Shown: positions 1 through 8,055 of the stretch, piece after piece
How positions within the stretch are numbered: position 1 is the first letter of the stretch
Layout of the letters: every line of letters begins with the position of its first letter
DNA from: RUG572 sp051884915
Lineage (GTDB): Bacteria > Verrucomicrobiota > Kiritimatiellia > RFP12 > UBA1067
Length of the DNA: 64,000 nt
Direction: 5' to 3'
Assembly: GCA_051884915.1 (NCBI GenBank)
Contig: JBJEWF010000022.1
Coordinates: 16,066 to 80,065 of the forward strand
The notes under the pieces: generated by a model
The model's database searches: none
Told to the model about the DNA's origin: nothing
What the model saw: only the letters and a program-made list of their open reading frames with translations
Made by a program: the position numbers and the translations under genes

Positions 1-70
1 GATGCGGCGGATCGCGACGCCCGATGCGGCGGCGAAGGTGGCGGACATCCTGGAGGCCGTATGCGCGTAG
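1..70 (+). CDS. C-terminal end of an upstream gene (partial)
   Basis: An open frame enters from the left edge and ends at the TAG at 68-70, overlapping the mnmA start by 10 bases. Only about 22 residues are visible, ending in a helix-like tail (DAAAKVADILEAVCA). Tails of this kind occur in MurG-type glycosyltransferases, but the piece is too short to assign. The overlap suggests co-transcription with mnmA. Confidence 0.5.
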   Translation, partial: MRRIATPDAAAKVADILEAVCA

Positions 71-1119
71 CCGTCGGGCTGAGCGGAGGCGTGGATTCCA
101 GCGTGGCGGCGCTCCGCCTGAAGGAGGCCGGGCACGAGGTCGTGGGCATCACGATGAAATTGTGGCGTCCGGGCGTCTACAAAGGCGGCGCGCGCGACGC
201 CTGTTTCGGCTCGCACGAGGACGAGGACATCGCCCGGGCGGCGCGGCTGGCGGAACGGCTGGGCATCGACTACAAGGTCTACGACTGCTTTGACGCCTAC
301 AATGCCGAAGTCGTCGCCTATTTCCGCGACACCTATCTATCCGGCCGCACGCCGAACCCCTGCGTCCGGTGCAATGCCATGCTGAAGTTCGGGCTGCTGC
401 CGAAACTGGCGCGGGAATCCGGATGCGTCTTCGACAAGTTCGCGACGGGCCACTATGCGCGGACGGCGTGCCTGGCGAATGGCCGGTTCGCCGTGCTGCG
501 GGCCCTGGACGAAGCCAAGGACCAGAGCTATTTTCTCTATCGGCTGTCGCAGGAGCAGCTGTCCCGGCAGCTCTTCCCGCTGGGCGACCTCACGAAAACG
601 CAGGTCCGTGAAATCGCCCGGCGGCACGGTCTGCCGTCGGCCGACAAGGCGGACAGCCAGGACTTCTATTCGGGGGACCCGAACGAGCTGATCGGCGAAC
701 CCGATCGGCCGGGCGACATCGTCGACCGGACGGGGAAGGTCCTGGGACGCCATGCGGGGTTCTGGCACTACACCATCGGCCAGCGCAAGGGGCTTGGCAT
801 CGGCGGGGCCGGCGAGCCGTACTACGTCATCGAGCTGAACGCCTGCCGCAACCAGGTGGTCGTCGGCCGGGCGACGGATGCCGTGAAGACGTCGCTGACG
901 GTGGCGGACATGAACTACGTCGCCCTGCCGCCGTCGGCCGCCAACGCGGAGATCCCCTGCCGGGTGAAGGTCCGCAGCGCGGGCCGGCTCGTGGCGGCCA
1001 CGCTGAAGGGGAACGCGTGCGCGTTCCCCGCCGGCATTTCGGGCGTCGCCCCGGGGCAGAGCGCCGTCTTCTACGGCGCCCGGACCGGCGAGATCCTCTG
1101 CGGCGGGATCATTCAATGA
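61..1119 (+). CDS. mnmA: tRNA-specific 2-thiouridylase MnmA
   Basis: MnmA adenylates U34 of Glu, Gln and Lys tRNAs and inserts sulfur to give 2-thiouridine in the cytoplasm. The 352-residue protein has the family's usual length. It carries the PP-loop GLSGGVDSS at residues 7-15, the TPNPCVRC motif with catalytic Cys101, a GHYAR segment, and DQSYFLYRL. The oddity is at residues 199-205, where the usual S-x-x-I-C-F (second catalytic cysteine) reads SQDFYSG, with Tyr203 in the cysteine position. The family assignment is firm, but the sulfur-transfer chemistry may differ. The gene overlaps the preceding partial gene. A tRNA-Glu(UUC), a natural substrate, lies at 27.8 kb. Confidence 0.93.
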   Translation: MRVAVGLSGGVDSSVAALRLKEAGHEVVGITMKLWRPGVYKGGARDACFGSHEDEDIARAARLAERLGIDYKVYDCFDAYNAEVVAYFRDTYLSGRTPNPCVRCNAMLKFGLLPKLARESGCVFDKFATGHYARTACLANGRFAVLRALDEAKDQSYFLYRLSQEQLSRQLFPLGDLTKTQVREIARRHGLPSADKADSQDFYSGDPNELIGEPDRPGDIVDRTGKVLGRHAGFWHYTIGQRKGLGIGGAGEPYYVIELNACRNQVVVGRATDAVKTSLTVADMNYVALPPSAANAEIPCRVKVRSAGRLVAATLKGNACAFPAGISGVAPGQSAVFYGARTGEILCGGIIQ

Positions 1120-1127
1120 CGCGGTTC

Positions 1128-1157
1128 TTCCGCGATACGGCGGTTTTTTGGTACAAT
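1128..1157 (+). promoter_or_regulatory. Extended -10 promoter of the Na/phosphate cotransporter gene
   Basis: The -10 TACAAT at 1152-1157 is preceded by TGG, giving an extended -10. A weak -35 (TTCCGC, 1128-1133) lies 18 bases upstream. The ATG at 1169 is only 11 bases after the -10, so the mRNA would have almost no leader. Confidence 0.65.
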
Positions 1158-1168
1158 ACGACCCACGC

Positions 1169-2878
1169 ATGAAAGACAATTTGCTGCTTGTGTTGGACGT
1201 CCTGGTAACCGTCATCGGCGGGCTGGGCGTGTTTCTTTTGGGGATGAAGCATCTGTCGGAGGGACTTCAGGCCACGGCGGGGAGCGGGTTGCGGAAGTTC
1301 ATGTCCCATGCGACGAGCCATCGCCTCGTGGGGGTGGGGACGGGCGTGCTTTCGACCATCCTCGTCCAGTCGAGTTCGATCATCGCGGTGATGCTGGTGG
1401 GGTTCGTCTCCTCGGCGCTGATGACGCTGCCGCAGGCGTTTTCGGTGCTGATCGGCGCGAATATCGGCACGACGGCGACCGTCTGGATTCTCGCCTACGC
1501 GCCGGATCCGCAGATGCTGGGCTTCGTCTGCTTCGGCCTTGGCGGCGTGCTCTATTTCTTCCTGCGCGGCGAGCGGGTTCACAATCTGGGCCTGACCGTC
1601 ATCGGCCTCGGCCTCGTCTTTCTGGGCCTCTATTTCATGTCGAAGGGCGTGGCGCCCATCAAGCAGAATCCCGAGATCGCGAAGATCTTCACGTCGATGA
1701 GCGCGGCGACCATGTTCGGCGTGGTGAAGATCGCCATTTGCGCGCTGCTGCTGACGGCCGTCATCCAGAGTTCCGCGGCGACGATCGCGATTGCCATGGC
1801 GCTGGCCTCGCAGGGCCTGATCGCGTACGAAGTCGCCATTGCCGTTCTGTTCGGCGCGAACGTGGGCACGACGGCGACGGGCTGGATCGCCGCGATTGGC
1901 GGGACGGCGGACGCGAAGCGCACCGCGCTTTCGCATTCCCTCTCGAACCTGGTCGGTTCGGTCGTGCTGCTGCCGTTCTTTCCGCTGTTCGTCAAGGCGG
2001 GGCAGGCGATGTTCCCGCATTGGGCGGAAGCCGAGACCGTCAAGGTGAGCGGACAGGCCGTGCAGGCCTTCACGCACATGATGGCGCCCATTGCCGTGAC
2101 GGATACGATCTTCGCCTGCTGCCGCGGCCTGATCTTCTTTCCGCTGGTCAAGCCGTTCTGCCGCCTGGTCGAGCGCGTCGTCAGGCAGCCGGAGAACGAG
2201 AAACCGCACCTGTCGTGCCTGAAGGTCGGCTCGATGATCTCGCCCGTCATCGCGTGCGACCAGGCGCTGCACGAGGTCGACTTCATGAAGGAGAGCAATC
2301 TGGAGCTGCTGGCTTGCGCCCGCCAGGTGATCGCCGGCACGTCCGACGAGACGGTCGAGAACCACATCACGCATCGCGAGGGCATTCTGGACAAGGTGCA
2401 GAAGGAGGTGACGGAATACCTCGGCAACGTGATGTCCAAGCGGCTGGGCTGGGACGTGGCCGAACGCGCGCGCCGGCTCCTGCGCCTGACGGACGAGCTG
2501 GAGAGCGTGTCCGACGAGACGGCCGCCGTCCTGAAGGCCATGAAGCGGCTGCGGAAGCAGAACCAGAAGATTTCCGAAGTGTCGCTGGCCGTCCTGCTTT
2601 CGGTGCACGACCGGGTCAGCGCGTTTGCCGCGAAGGTGACGCCCTGGATCAAGTCGCCGCGGCCGCAGATCGACATCGACGCCGTCCTGGACGAATCGAA
2701 GGGCATCCACGAGTTCATCCGCGAGTGCCGCCATGCCCAGCTGGGGCGCGTGGGGCCGGAGGATCCGGGCTCGTCGCTGCGCGTGCTGGTCGAGCTGGAC
2801 ATCATCAACGCCTACGAGCGCGTGCGCGCCTACTACCTGAATATCGCCGAAACCCTTGCGGGCGGAAAGCGATCGTGA
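1169..2878 (+). CDS. Na+/phosphate cotransporter family protein with PhoU-like tail
   Basis: This is a 569-residue inner-membrane protein of the NptA/YjbB type, which couples sodium to phosphate movement. The N-terminal half has two inverted hydrophobic repeats, each with the hallmark QSS motif (VQSSSIIAVML, then IQSSAATIAIAM), and Gly/Thr-rich IGANIGTTAT and FGANVGTTATG segments. From about residue 350 to the end it is a soluble helical PhoU-like domain. I chose the ATG at 1169. An upstream TTG at 1148 is in frame but lies ahead of the -10 box, so it cannot be on the transcript. Transport direction (uptake or efflux) cannot be told from the sequence. Confidence 0.88.
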   Translation: MKDNLLLVLDVLVTVIGGLGVFLLGMKHLSEGLQATAGSGLRKFMSHATSHRLVGVGTGVLSTILVQSSSIIAVMLVGFVSSALMTLPQAFSVLIGANIGTTATVWILAYAPDPQMLGFVCFGLGGVLYFFLRGERVHNLGLTVIGLGLVFLGLYFMSKGVAPIKQNPEIAKIFTSMSAATMFGVVKIAICALLLTAVIQSSAATIAIAMALASQGLIAYEVAIAVLFGANVGTTATGWIAAIGGTADAKRTALSHSLSNLVGSVVLLPFFPLFVKAGQAMFPHWAEAETVKVSGQAVQAFTHMMAPIAVTDTIFACCRGLIFFPLVKPFCRLVERVVRQPENEKPHLSCLKVGSMISPVIACDQALHEVDFMKESNLELLACARQVIAGTSDETVENHITHREGILDKVQKEVTEYLGNVMSKRLGWDVAERARRLLRLTDELESVSDETAAVLKAMKRLRKQNQKISEVSLAVLLSVHDRVSAFAAKVTPWIKSPRPQIDIDAVLDESKGIHEFIRECRHAQLGRVGPEDPGSSLRVLVELDIINAYERVRAYYLNIAETLAGGKRS

Positions 2879-2884
2879 TATACT
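2856..2884 (+). promoter_or_regulatory. Sigma-70-type promoter of fba
   Basis: TTGCGG (2856-2861), a 17-base spacer, then TATACT (2879-2884) preceded by TGA. It lies across the last codons of the cotransporter gene. The ATG of fba is 33 bases past the -10, behind an AAGGAAG ribosome binding site. Confidence 0.75.
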
Positions 2885-2917
2885 ATCCGCCGTTTTTCAA
2901 TCCCGAAAGGAAGAAAC

Positions 2918-3922
2918 ATGAAGAAAGTCAGCTACAAGGACCTCGGCCTCGTCAACACGAAGAAGATGTTCGCGAAGGCCGTCAAGGGCGGTTACGCCAT
3001 CCCGGCGTTCAACTTCAACACGATGGAGCAGATGCAGGCGATCGTTCAGGCCTCCGTTGAAACGAAGTCCCCGGTGATCATGCAGGTCTCCAAGGGCGCG
3101 CGCAAGTACGCGAACCCCACGATTCTCCGCTACATGGCGCAGGGCGCGGTTGAATACGCCAAGGAACTCGGCTGCAAGAAGCCGCAGATCGTCCTTCACC
3201 TCGACCACGGCGACAGTTTCGAGACGTGCAAGAGCTGCATCGACATGGGCTTTTCGAGCGTCATGATCGACGGTTCCTCGCTTTCCTTCAAGGACAACAT
3301 CAAGCTCACCAAGAAGGTCGTCGCCTACGCGCACAAGTTCGACGTCACGGTCGAGGCCGAACTCGGCGTTCTCGCCGGCGTCGAAGACGAAGTGCAGGCC
3401 GAAGAGAGCCACTACACGAAGCCCGAAGAGGTCGTCGAGTTCGCGACGAAGACGGGCTGCGACTCCCTCGCGATCTCCATCGGCACCTCCCACGGCGCCT
3501 ACAAGTTCAAGCCGGAGCAGTGCACGCGCGACCCCAAGACGGGCAAGCTCGTTCCGCCGCCGCTCGCGTTCGACGTGCTGAAGGCCATCGAGAAGGAGCT
3601 GCCGGGCTTTCCGATCGTGCTCCACGGCTCGTCCTCCGTTCCGCAGGACGAGGTCGACACGATCAACAAGTTCGGCGGCAAGCTGCCCGACGCGGTCGGC
3701 ATTCCGGAAGCGCAGCTGCGCAAGGCCGCGAAGAGCGCCGTGTGCAAGATCAACATCGACTCCGACTCGCGTCTGGCGATGACGGCGGCGATCCGCCAGC
3801 ACTTCGCCGAGCATCCGGACCACTTCGATCCGCGCCAGTACCTCACGCCGGCGCGCGACAACATGAAGAAGATGTACATCCACAAGATCGTCAACGTGCT
3901 GGGCTCCAACGACAAGCTCTGA
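2918..3922 (+). CDS. fba: Class II fructose-bisphosphate aldolase
   Basis: The enzyme cleaves fructose 1,6-bisphosphate to glyceraldehyde 3-phosphate and dihydroxyacetone phosphate in glycolysis and works in reverse in gluconeogenesis. The 334-residue translation has the zinc and catalytic motifs of the class II family: LHLDHGDS, VEAELGVLAG, IGTSHGAYKF and VLHGSSSVPQDEV. The final segment (NMKKMYIHKIVNVLGS) is also typical. It stands as a single-gene unit between its own promoter and a strong intrinsic terminator. Codon use favours C-ending codons even more than its neighbours, as expected for a highly expressed gene. Confidence 0.95.
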   Translation: MKKVSYKDLGLVNTKKMFAKAVKGGYAIPAFNFNTMEQMQAIVQASVETKSPVIMQVSKGARKYANPTILRYMAQGAVEYAKELGCKKPQIVLHLDHGDSFETCKSCIDMGFSSVMIDGSSLSFKDNIKLTKKVVAYAHKFDVTVEAELGVLAGVEDEVQAEESHYTKPEEVVEFATKTGCDSLAISIGTSHGAYKFKPEQCTRDPKTGKLVPPPLAFDVLKAIEKELPGFPIVLHGSSSVPQDEVDTINKFGGKLPDAVGIPEAQLRKAAKSAVCKINIDSDSRLAMTAAIRQHFAEHPDHFDPRQYLTPARDNMKKMYIHKIVNVLGSNDKL

Positions 3923-3951
3923 GCCGGACTTCCCGATCATGCCGGGAAGAG

Positions 3952-3983
3952 ACGCCGCCCGCAGGGGCGGCGTTTCCTTTTTT
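3952..3983 (+). terminator. Rho-independent terminator after fba
   Basis: A perfect 9-bp stem (ACGCCGCCC / GGGCGGCGT) with a GCAG loop is followed by TTCCTTTTTT. It is the clearest intrinsic terminator in the window. Confidence 0.93.
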
Positions 3984-4044
3984 CCGGGGGGCGTCCGCCG
4001 TTTGCAATGCGCCGCTGGACGGCGGGATGTGGAAACTGCGCCGT

Positions 4045-4074
4045 TTGCCATCGCCGGACGAACTGTGGTACAAT
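4045..4074 (+). promoter_or_regulatory. Extended -10 promoter of the GH5 gene, giving a leaderless transcript
   Basis: TTGCCA (4045-4050), an 18-base spacer and TACAAT (4069-4074) preceded by TGG. The start codon at 4082 lies 7 bases past the -10, about where transcription should begin. Confidence 0.75.
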
Positions 4075-4081
4075 GGGCGGC

Positions 4082-5593
4082 ATGAAATACGCGCTTTTTT
4101 CTCTTGCCGTCGCGCTGGCGTGTTCGGCGCCTGCCGCCGGCGCCGCCGAATGGAAGCCGTCCGTCCGGTGGCGCGGGTTCAATCTGCTGGGCATGTTCAT
4201 CAAGGGTTCGCAGGCCAAACCCGATTTCCGCGAGGAGGATTTCCAGATCATGCGCGACTGGGGATTCAATTTCGCGCGTCTGCCGATGGACTACCGCTAC
4301 TGGATCAGGAACGGCAACTGGGATGAAATCGACGAGGACGCCGTCAAGCCCGTCGACCAGGCCGTGGCGTGGGGCCGGAAATACGGCATCCACACCCAGA
4401 TCTGCCTGCACCGGATTCCCGGCTACACGGTTGCGCGTCCCGCGGAGCCGCGCGACCTGTTCACGGACGCCGAGGCGCAGCGCGTCGCCTGCCGGCATTG
4501 GGCGTTCTTCGCCCGGCGCTACAAGGGCGTTCCCAACGAGGCGCTGAGCTTCAACCTGTTCAACGAGCCGCCGACCGTCGCGGACGAGGTTTACGGCCAG
4601 GTGGCGAAGAAGCTGATCGCGGCCATCCGCGCCGAGGATCCGGCGCGGTACATCGTGGCCGACGGCATTTCCTGGGGGCGCCAGCCCTGCCGGTCGCTGT
4701 TCGGCATCCCCGGCGTCGGCCAGGCCACGCGCGGCTACACGCCCATGGGCGTTTCGCACTACCGCGCCTCCTGGGCGGGCAATCCGACGGCGGAACCCGT
4801 CTGGCCGATGGCGGTGGACGCGCCGACCGGCCACTGCTACGGGCAGGGCAAAGCGCCGTGGAACGTCCCTTTCGAGTTCGACGACATGCCGGCGGGCCGG
4901 CTCGTCTTCAGGCTGGGGCGGGTGTCGGGCGACGTGGCGTTCCGCATTTCGGCGGACGGCGAGACGCTGAAGGACGTCGTGCTCAAGCAGCCGGAGGGAC
5001 CCGGGTGGACGAATGTCGTCTACAACGAGGAATGGAAGATCTACCAGAGCGACTATGCGGCGCCGGTCGAGGTCGAACTGGCACGGCCCGCGCGCAAGGT
5101 CAAGCTGGAGATGCTCCGGGGCGACTGGTTCGTCGTCAACTCCCTGGAGGTCGCGGACGCTTCGGGACGGAAAGCCCGGCTGGCGTTCGAGAACGCCTGG
5201 GGCAAGCCGCGCAGCCATCACCTCCGGTTTGTCGGCTGGCAGGGGCGGGCGTCGTTCAAGGCCGTCGGCGGCGGCGTGAAGCCCCGCTACGCGGACCCGG
5301 GCATGGAATATCTCTATCGCACGCTTCTCGCGCCCTGGGATGACGCCGTGGCGCAGGGCGTCTTCTGCATGACGGGCGAGTTCGGCGCCTACCGGCATAC
5401 GCCGCACGACCTCGTCCTGGACTGGCTGGAGGACTATCTGCGTCTCTGGCAGGAACGCGGCATGGGCTGGGCGATGTGGAACCTGCGCGGCCCGTTTGGC
5501 GTCCTCGACAGCGACCGCGCCGACGTGCAGTACGAGGATTTCCGCGGACACCGGCTGGACCGGAAAATGCTCGACCTGCTTCTGCAATACTGA
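4082..5593 (+). CDS. Secreted glycoside hydrolase family 5-type glycosidase with internal beta-sandwich insert
   Basis: The 503-residue protein begins with a clear signal peptide (MKYALFSLAVALACSAPAAGA). The fold reads as a GH5 cellulase-type barrel: MRDWGFNFARLPMDYRYW near the start, the acid/base Glu162 in FNLFNEPP, and the nucleophile Glu433 in MTGEFGAYRHT. It probably hydrolyses a beta-glucan or beta-mannan outside the cytoplasm, but the substrate cannot be read. The two catalytic residues are about 270 apart. Residues 258 to roughly 380 form an inserted all-beta segment resembling a carbohydrate-binding module. I chose the ATG at 4082 because an upstream in-frame ATG at 4007 precedes the promoter and would remove the signal peptide. 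Confidence 0.87.
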   Translation: MKYALFSLAVALACSAPAAGAAEWKPSVRWRGFNLLGMFIKGSQAKPDFREEDFQIMRDWGFNFARLPMDYRYWIRNGNWDEIDEDAVKPVDQAVAWGRKYGIHTQICLHRIPGYTVARPAEPRDLFTDAEAQRVACRHWAFFARRYKGVPNEALSFNLFNEPPTVADEVYGQVAKKLIAAIRAEDPARYIVADGISWGRQPCRSLFGIPGVGQATRGYTPMGVSHYRASWAGNPTAEPVWPMAVDAPTGHCYGQGKAPWNVPFEFDDMPAGRLVFRLGRVSGDVAFRISADGETLKDVVLKQPEGPGWTNVVYNEEWKIYQSDYAAPVEVELARPARKVKLEMLRGDWFVVNSLEVADASGRKARLAFENAWGKPRSHHLRFVGWQGRASFKAVGGGVKPRYADPGMEYLYRTLLAPWDDAVAQGVFCMTGEFGAYRHTPHDLVLDWLEDYLRLWQERGMGWAMWNLRGPFGVLDSDRADVQYEDFRGHRLDRKMLDLLLQY

Positions 5594-5640
5594 GGTCCCC
5601 TCCGCCCCGCCGTCTTCACCGCCCAACCTCCCCGACCTCC

Positions 5641-6108
5641 ATGCGCATTGGTTTTGGCTACGATTCCCACCGGTTCGAGGCAGGCCGCCCGCTCGTTCTC
5701 GGCGGCGTGCGGATTCCCGGCGTGCCCGGCCTGAAAGGCCACTCCGACGCCGACGTGCTGGCCCACGCGCTGATCGACGCGCTGCTGGGGGCGGCGGCGC
5801 GGGGCGATATCGGCTCCCATTTCCCGGATTCCGATTCCCGGTGGCAGGGGGCCGATTCGATGGCGCTTCTGGCGTCCGTTGTCGCCGAAATCCGCGCGGC
5901 GGGGCACGGCATCGGGAACGTCGACGCGACGGTCGTCTGCGAACGGCCCAGGCTGCGTCCGTTCGTCGAGGCGATCCGCGCGCGGCTGGCCGGCGTTCTG
6001 GGCTGTCCGGTCGAGGCGGTCTCCGTCAAGGGCAAAACGAACGAGGGGATGGACGACGTGGGCGCCGGCGCGGGAATCGAGGTCCACTGCGTGGCCTTGC
6101 TGACATGA
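5641..6108 (+). CDS. ispF: 2-C-methyl-D-erythritol 2,4-cyclodiphosphate synthase IspF
   Basis: This MEP-pathway enzyme cyclises CDP-methylerythritol phosphate on the way to isoprenoids. The 155-residue length fits. Metal-binding Asp8 and His10 are in GYDSHRF, and the family motifs GHSDADVLAHALIDALLGAA, DIGSHFPD and KGKTNEGMD are intact. The ATG at 5641 places the first motif at its normal distance. It follows the GH5 gene by 47 bases with no visible promoter and overlaps the DUF192 gene at ATGA. Confidence 0.96.
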   Translation: MRIGFGYDSHRFEAGRPLVLGGVRIPGVPGLKGHSDADVLAHALIDALLGAAARGDIGSHFPDSDSRWQGADSMALLASVVAEIRAAGHGIGNVDATVVCERPRLRPFVEAIRARLAGVLGCPVEAVSVKGKTNEGMDDVGAGAGIEVHCVALLT

Positions 6109-6407
6109 TGGATGTCGTCGAGATCGACGGCGTGAAGGCCGAGGTCGCCCGGACGTATCTTCAGCGGGCGCGGGGGCTGATCGGCCGGAAGACGCTTCCG
6201 CGCGGAAGGGGCCTGCTGATTCTCCGCTGCAATGCCATCCACACGTTTTTCATGGCCTTCCCCATCGACGCGACCTTCTACGACCGGCACGGCCGCGTCG
6301 TGAAGACCGTCAGGAACATCCGGCCCTGGCGGATCTTCGTGTGGGGCGGCTGGCGCGCGGCGAAGGTTCTGGAGACGCGCAGCTTCCCGCCGGACTGCCG
6401 GAACTGA
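6105..6407 (+). CDS. DUF192 family protein
   Basis: A 100-residue small protein. RARGLIGRKTLPRGRGLLI, HTFFMAFPIDATFYDRHGRVVKT and the basic/aromatic end match the DUF192 (PF02643) pattern. The biochemical role of the family is unknown. Many members carry a signal peptide, but this one does not. The start overlaps the ispF stop; tandem ATG codons at 6105 and 6108 are both possible. Confidence 0.8.
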   Translation: MMDVVEIDGVKAEVARTYLQRARGLIGRKTLPRGRGLLILRCNAIHTFFMAFPIDATFYDRHGRVVKTVRNIRPWRIFVWGGWRAAKVLETRSFPPDCRN

Positions 6408-6426
6408 AAACCGTCGTCCGATTTTA

Positions 6427-6435
6427 TGCTATAAT
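6427..6435 (+). promoter_or_regulatory. Extended -10 element ahead of hisD
   Basis: TGCTATAAT is a perfect -10 with a TG extension. No good -35 is seen 16-19 bases upstream. The expected start site leaves a leader of about 30 bases before the hisD ATG. Confidence 0.6.
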
Positions 6436-6472
6436 GGGGCGAGTTTCAAAGGAGTCGAGGAGTCTGGCAAGT

Positions 6473-7771
6473 ATGGTTCGCATCGTCGAATGGTCGGCAG
6501 GAAAGCCGCAAAGCGGCATCGTGGCGAAGTTCTTGGCGCGCAGCGCCTTTCCGGAGGAGGCCGAAGCGGCCGCCGCCGAGGTGCTGGCCGCCATTCGCAA
6601 GGAAGGGGACAGGGCGGTCGCGCGGTATGTGGCGAAGTTCGAAGGCGTGAAGCTGACGGCGCGGGAGTTCCGCGTGACGGAGGCCGAATGGGCCGCCGCC
6701 GAGGCGCAGGTCTCTCCGGCTCTGAAAAAAGCCGTCCGGGACGCCTACGCGCGCGTGCTGCGCTTCTCGAAGGCGTCGCTGCGCAAACCCTGGACGATGA
6801 AGACGCCGAGGGGCGGCGCGGCGGGCGAGTTCTATTCGCCCATGGACCGCGTGGGCGTCTACGTGCCGGGAGGAACGGCGCCGCTCGCGTCGACGGGCGT
6901 CATGACGGTGACGCTGGCCCGGGCGGCGGGCGTCAGGGAGATCGTCGCCTGCACGCCGGCCGGGCCAACCGGCACGCCCAATCCCGTGCTGCTCCATGCC
7001 CTCAGGCTGGCGGGCGCGACGGAGGTCTACCGCGTCGGCGGCATCCAGGCCATCGGGCTGATGGCGTTTGGCACGAAAACCGTGCGGAAGGTCCAGAAGA
7101 TCGTCGGCCCCGGCAATGCGTTCGTGACGGCCGCCAAGCGGCAGGTCTACGGCTACGTGGGCATCGACCAGGTCGCGGGGCCGAGCGAAATCGCCGTTCT
7201 CGCGGACGGCACGGTGCCGGCCCGGTGGGTCGCCGCGGACCTGCTGTCGCAGGCCGAACACGGCAGCGGCTGGGAAAAGGCGCTGCTGGTGACGCCCTGC
7301 GCCGCTTTTGCCGAAGAGGTGAAGGCGGAACTGCTCGCCCAGACGGAGACGCTTTCGCGCAAGGCGCTGATCCGGCGCGTGATGGCCCGCGGCGGCATCC
7401 TGTTCTGCGTGACGCCGGATCTGGCGGAGGGCCTTGAACTCGTCAACCGCTTCGCGCCCGAGCATTTCGAGATCATGTGCAAGGACGCGCGCCGGCTGAT
7501 GAAGGGCGTGCGTGCCGCCGGGGCGGTGTTCGCCGGGGCGTGGACGCCGGAGTCGGCGGGCGATTTCGTCGCGGGCCCCTCCCACGTGCTGCCGACCGGC
7601 GGCGCGGCGAACATGTTCAACGGGCTGACGCCCGACGATTTCCGCCGGCGCCACTCGTTCGTGGCCTTTACCCGGGACGATCTGGCCGAAACGAGGGACT
7701 CGATTGCGGCGTTCGCCCAGGTGGAGGGGCTGGACGCCCACGGCCGCGCGGCGGCGATCCGTTTCGAGTGA
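6473..7771 (+). CDS. hisD: Histidinol dehydrogenase HisD
   Basis: HisD oxidises histidinol to histidine in two NAD-dependent steps. The 432-residue protein matches the family length. Characteristic segments are FYSPMDRVGVYVPGGTAPL, VYRVGGIQAIGLMAFGT, KIVGPGNAFVTAAKRQVYG, AGPSEIAVLAD, LSQAEHGSGW (zinc ligands Gln/His) and NRFAPEHFEIM. The ATG at 6473 was chosen because GGAG lies a suitable distance upstream; the ATG at 6434 is inside the -10 box. No other his genes are nearby, so the pathway is scattered. Confidence 0.95.
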   Translation: MVRIVEWSAGKPQSGIVAKFLARSAFPEEAEAAAAEVLAAIRKEGDRAVARYVAKFEGVKLTAREFRVTEAEWAAAEAQVSPALKKAVRDAYARVLRFSKASLRKPWTMKTPRGGAAGEFYSPMDRVGVYVPGGTAPLASTGVMTVTLARAAGVREIVACTPAGPTGTPNPVLLHALRLAGATEVYRVGGIQAIGLMAFGTKTVRKVQKIVGPGNAFVTAAKRQVYGYVGIDQVAGPSEIAVLADGTVPARWVAADLLSQAEHGSGWEKALLVTPCAAFAEEVKAELLAQTETLSRKALIRRVMARGGILFCVTPDLAEGLELVNRFAPEHFEIMCKDARRLMKGVRAAGAVFAGAWTPESAGDFVAGPSHVLPTGGAANMFNGLTPDDFRRRHSFVAFTRDDLAETRDSIAAFAQVEGLDAHGRAAAIRFE

Positions 7772-7820
7772 ACCGGGCCGCGGAACCCTTTAACAACGAA
7801 AAGAGAAGAGAGGTGTTGGC

Positions 7821-8045
7821 ATGAATCTGGAAGAACAGGTCAAGGCGATGGTTGACGCGCTCCGTCCGATGCTGCAGCAGGACGGCGGCGACATGGAGTT
7901 CGTGAAGATGGAGGGCAAGGTCGTCACGCTCAAGCTGGTCGGCCACTGCGGCACGTGTCCCTACGCGATGATGACGCTGAAGCAGGGCATCGAGACCAAG
8001 CTGCGCGAACTCGATCCGGAACTGACGGTCGAACGCGCCGAGTGA
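7821..8045 (+). CDS. Nfu/NifU C-terminal-type Fe-S scaffold protein
   Basis: A 74-residue single-domain protein in which Cys43 and Cys46 form the C-x-x-C of the NifU C-terminal domain, within GHCGTCPYAMMTLKQGIE. The DGGDMEFV segment ahead of it is also typical. Such proteins hold and deliver [4Fe-4S] clusters. AGAGAAGAGAGG upstream is a good ribosome binding site. It lies directly before iorB, the subunit of an Fe-S oxidoreductase, so a local maturation role is possible. Confidence 0.9.
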   Translation: MNLEEQVKAMVDALRPMLQQDGGDMEFVKMEGKVVTLKLVGHCGTCPYAMMTLKQGIETKLRELDPELTVERAE

Positions 8046-8055
8046 GGTGACGTCC

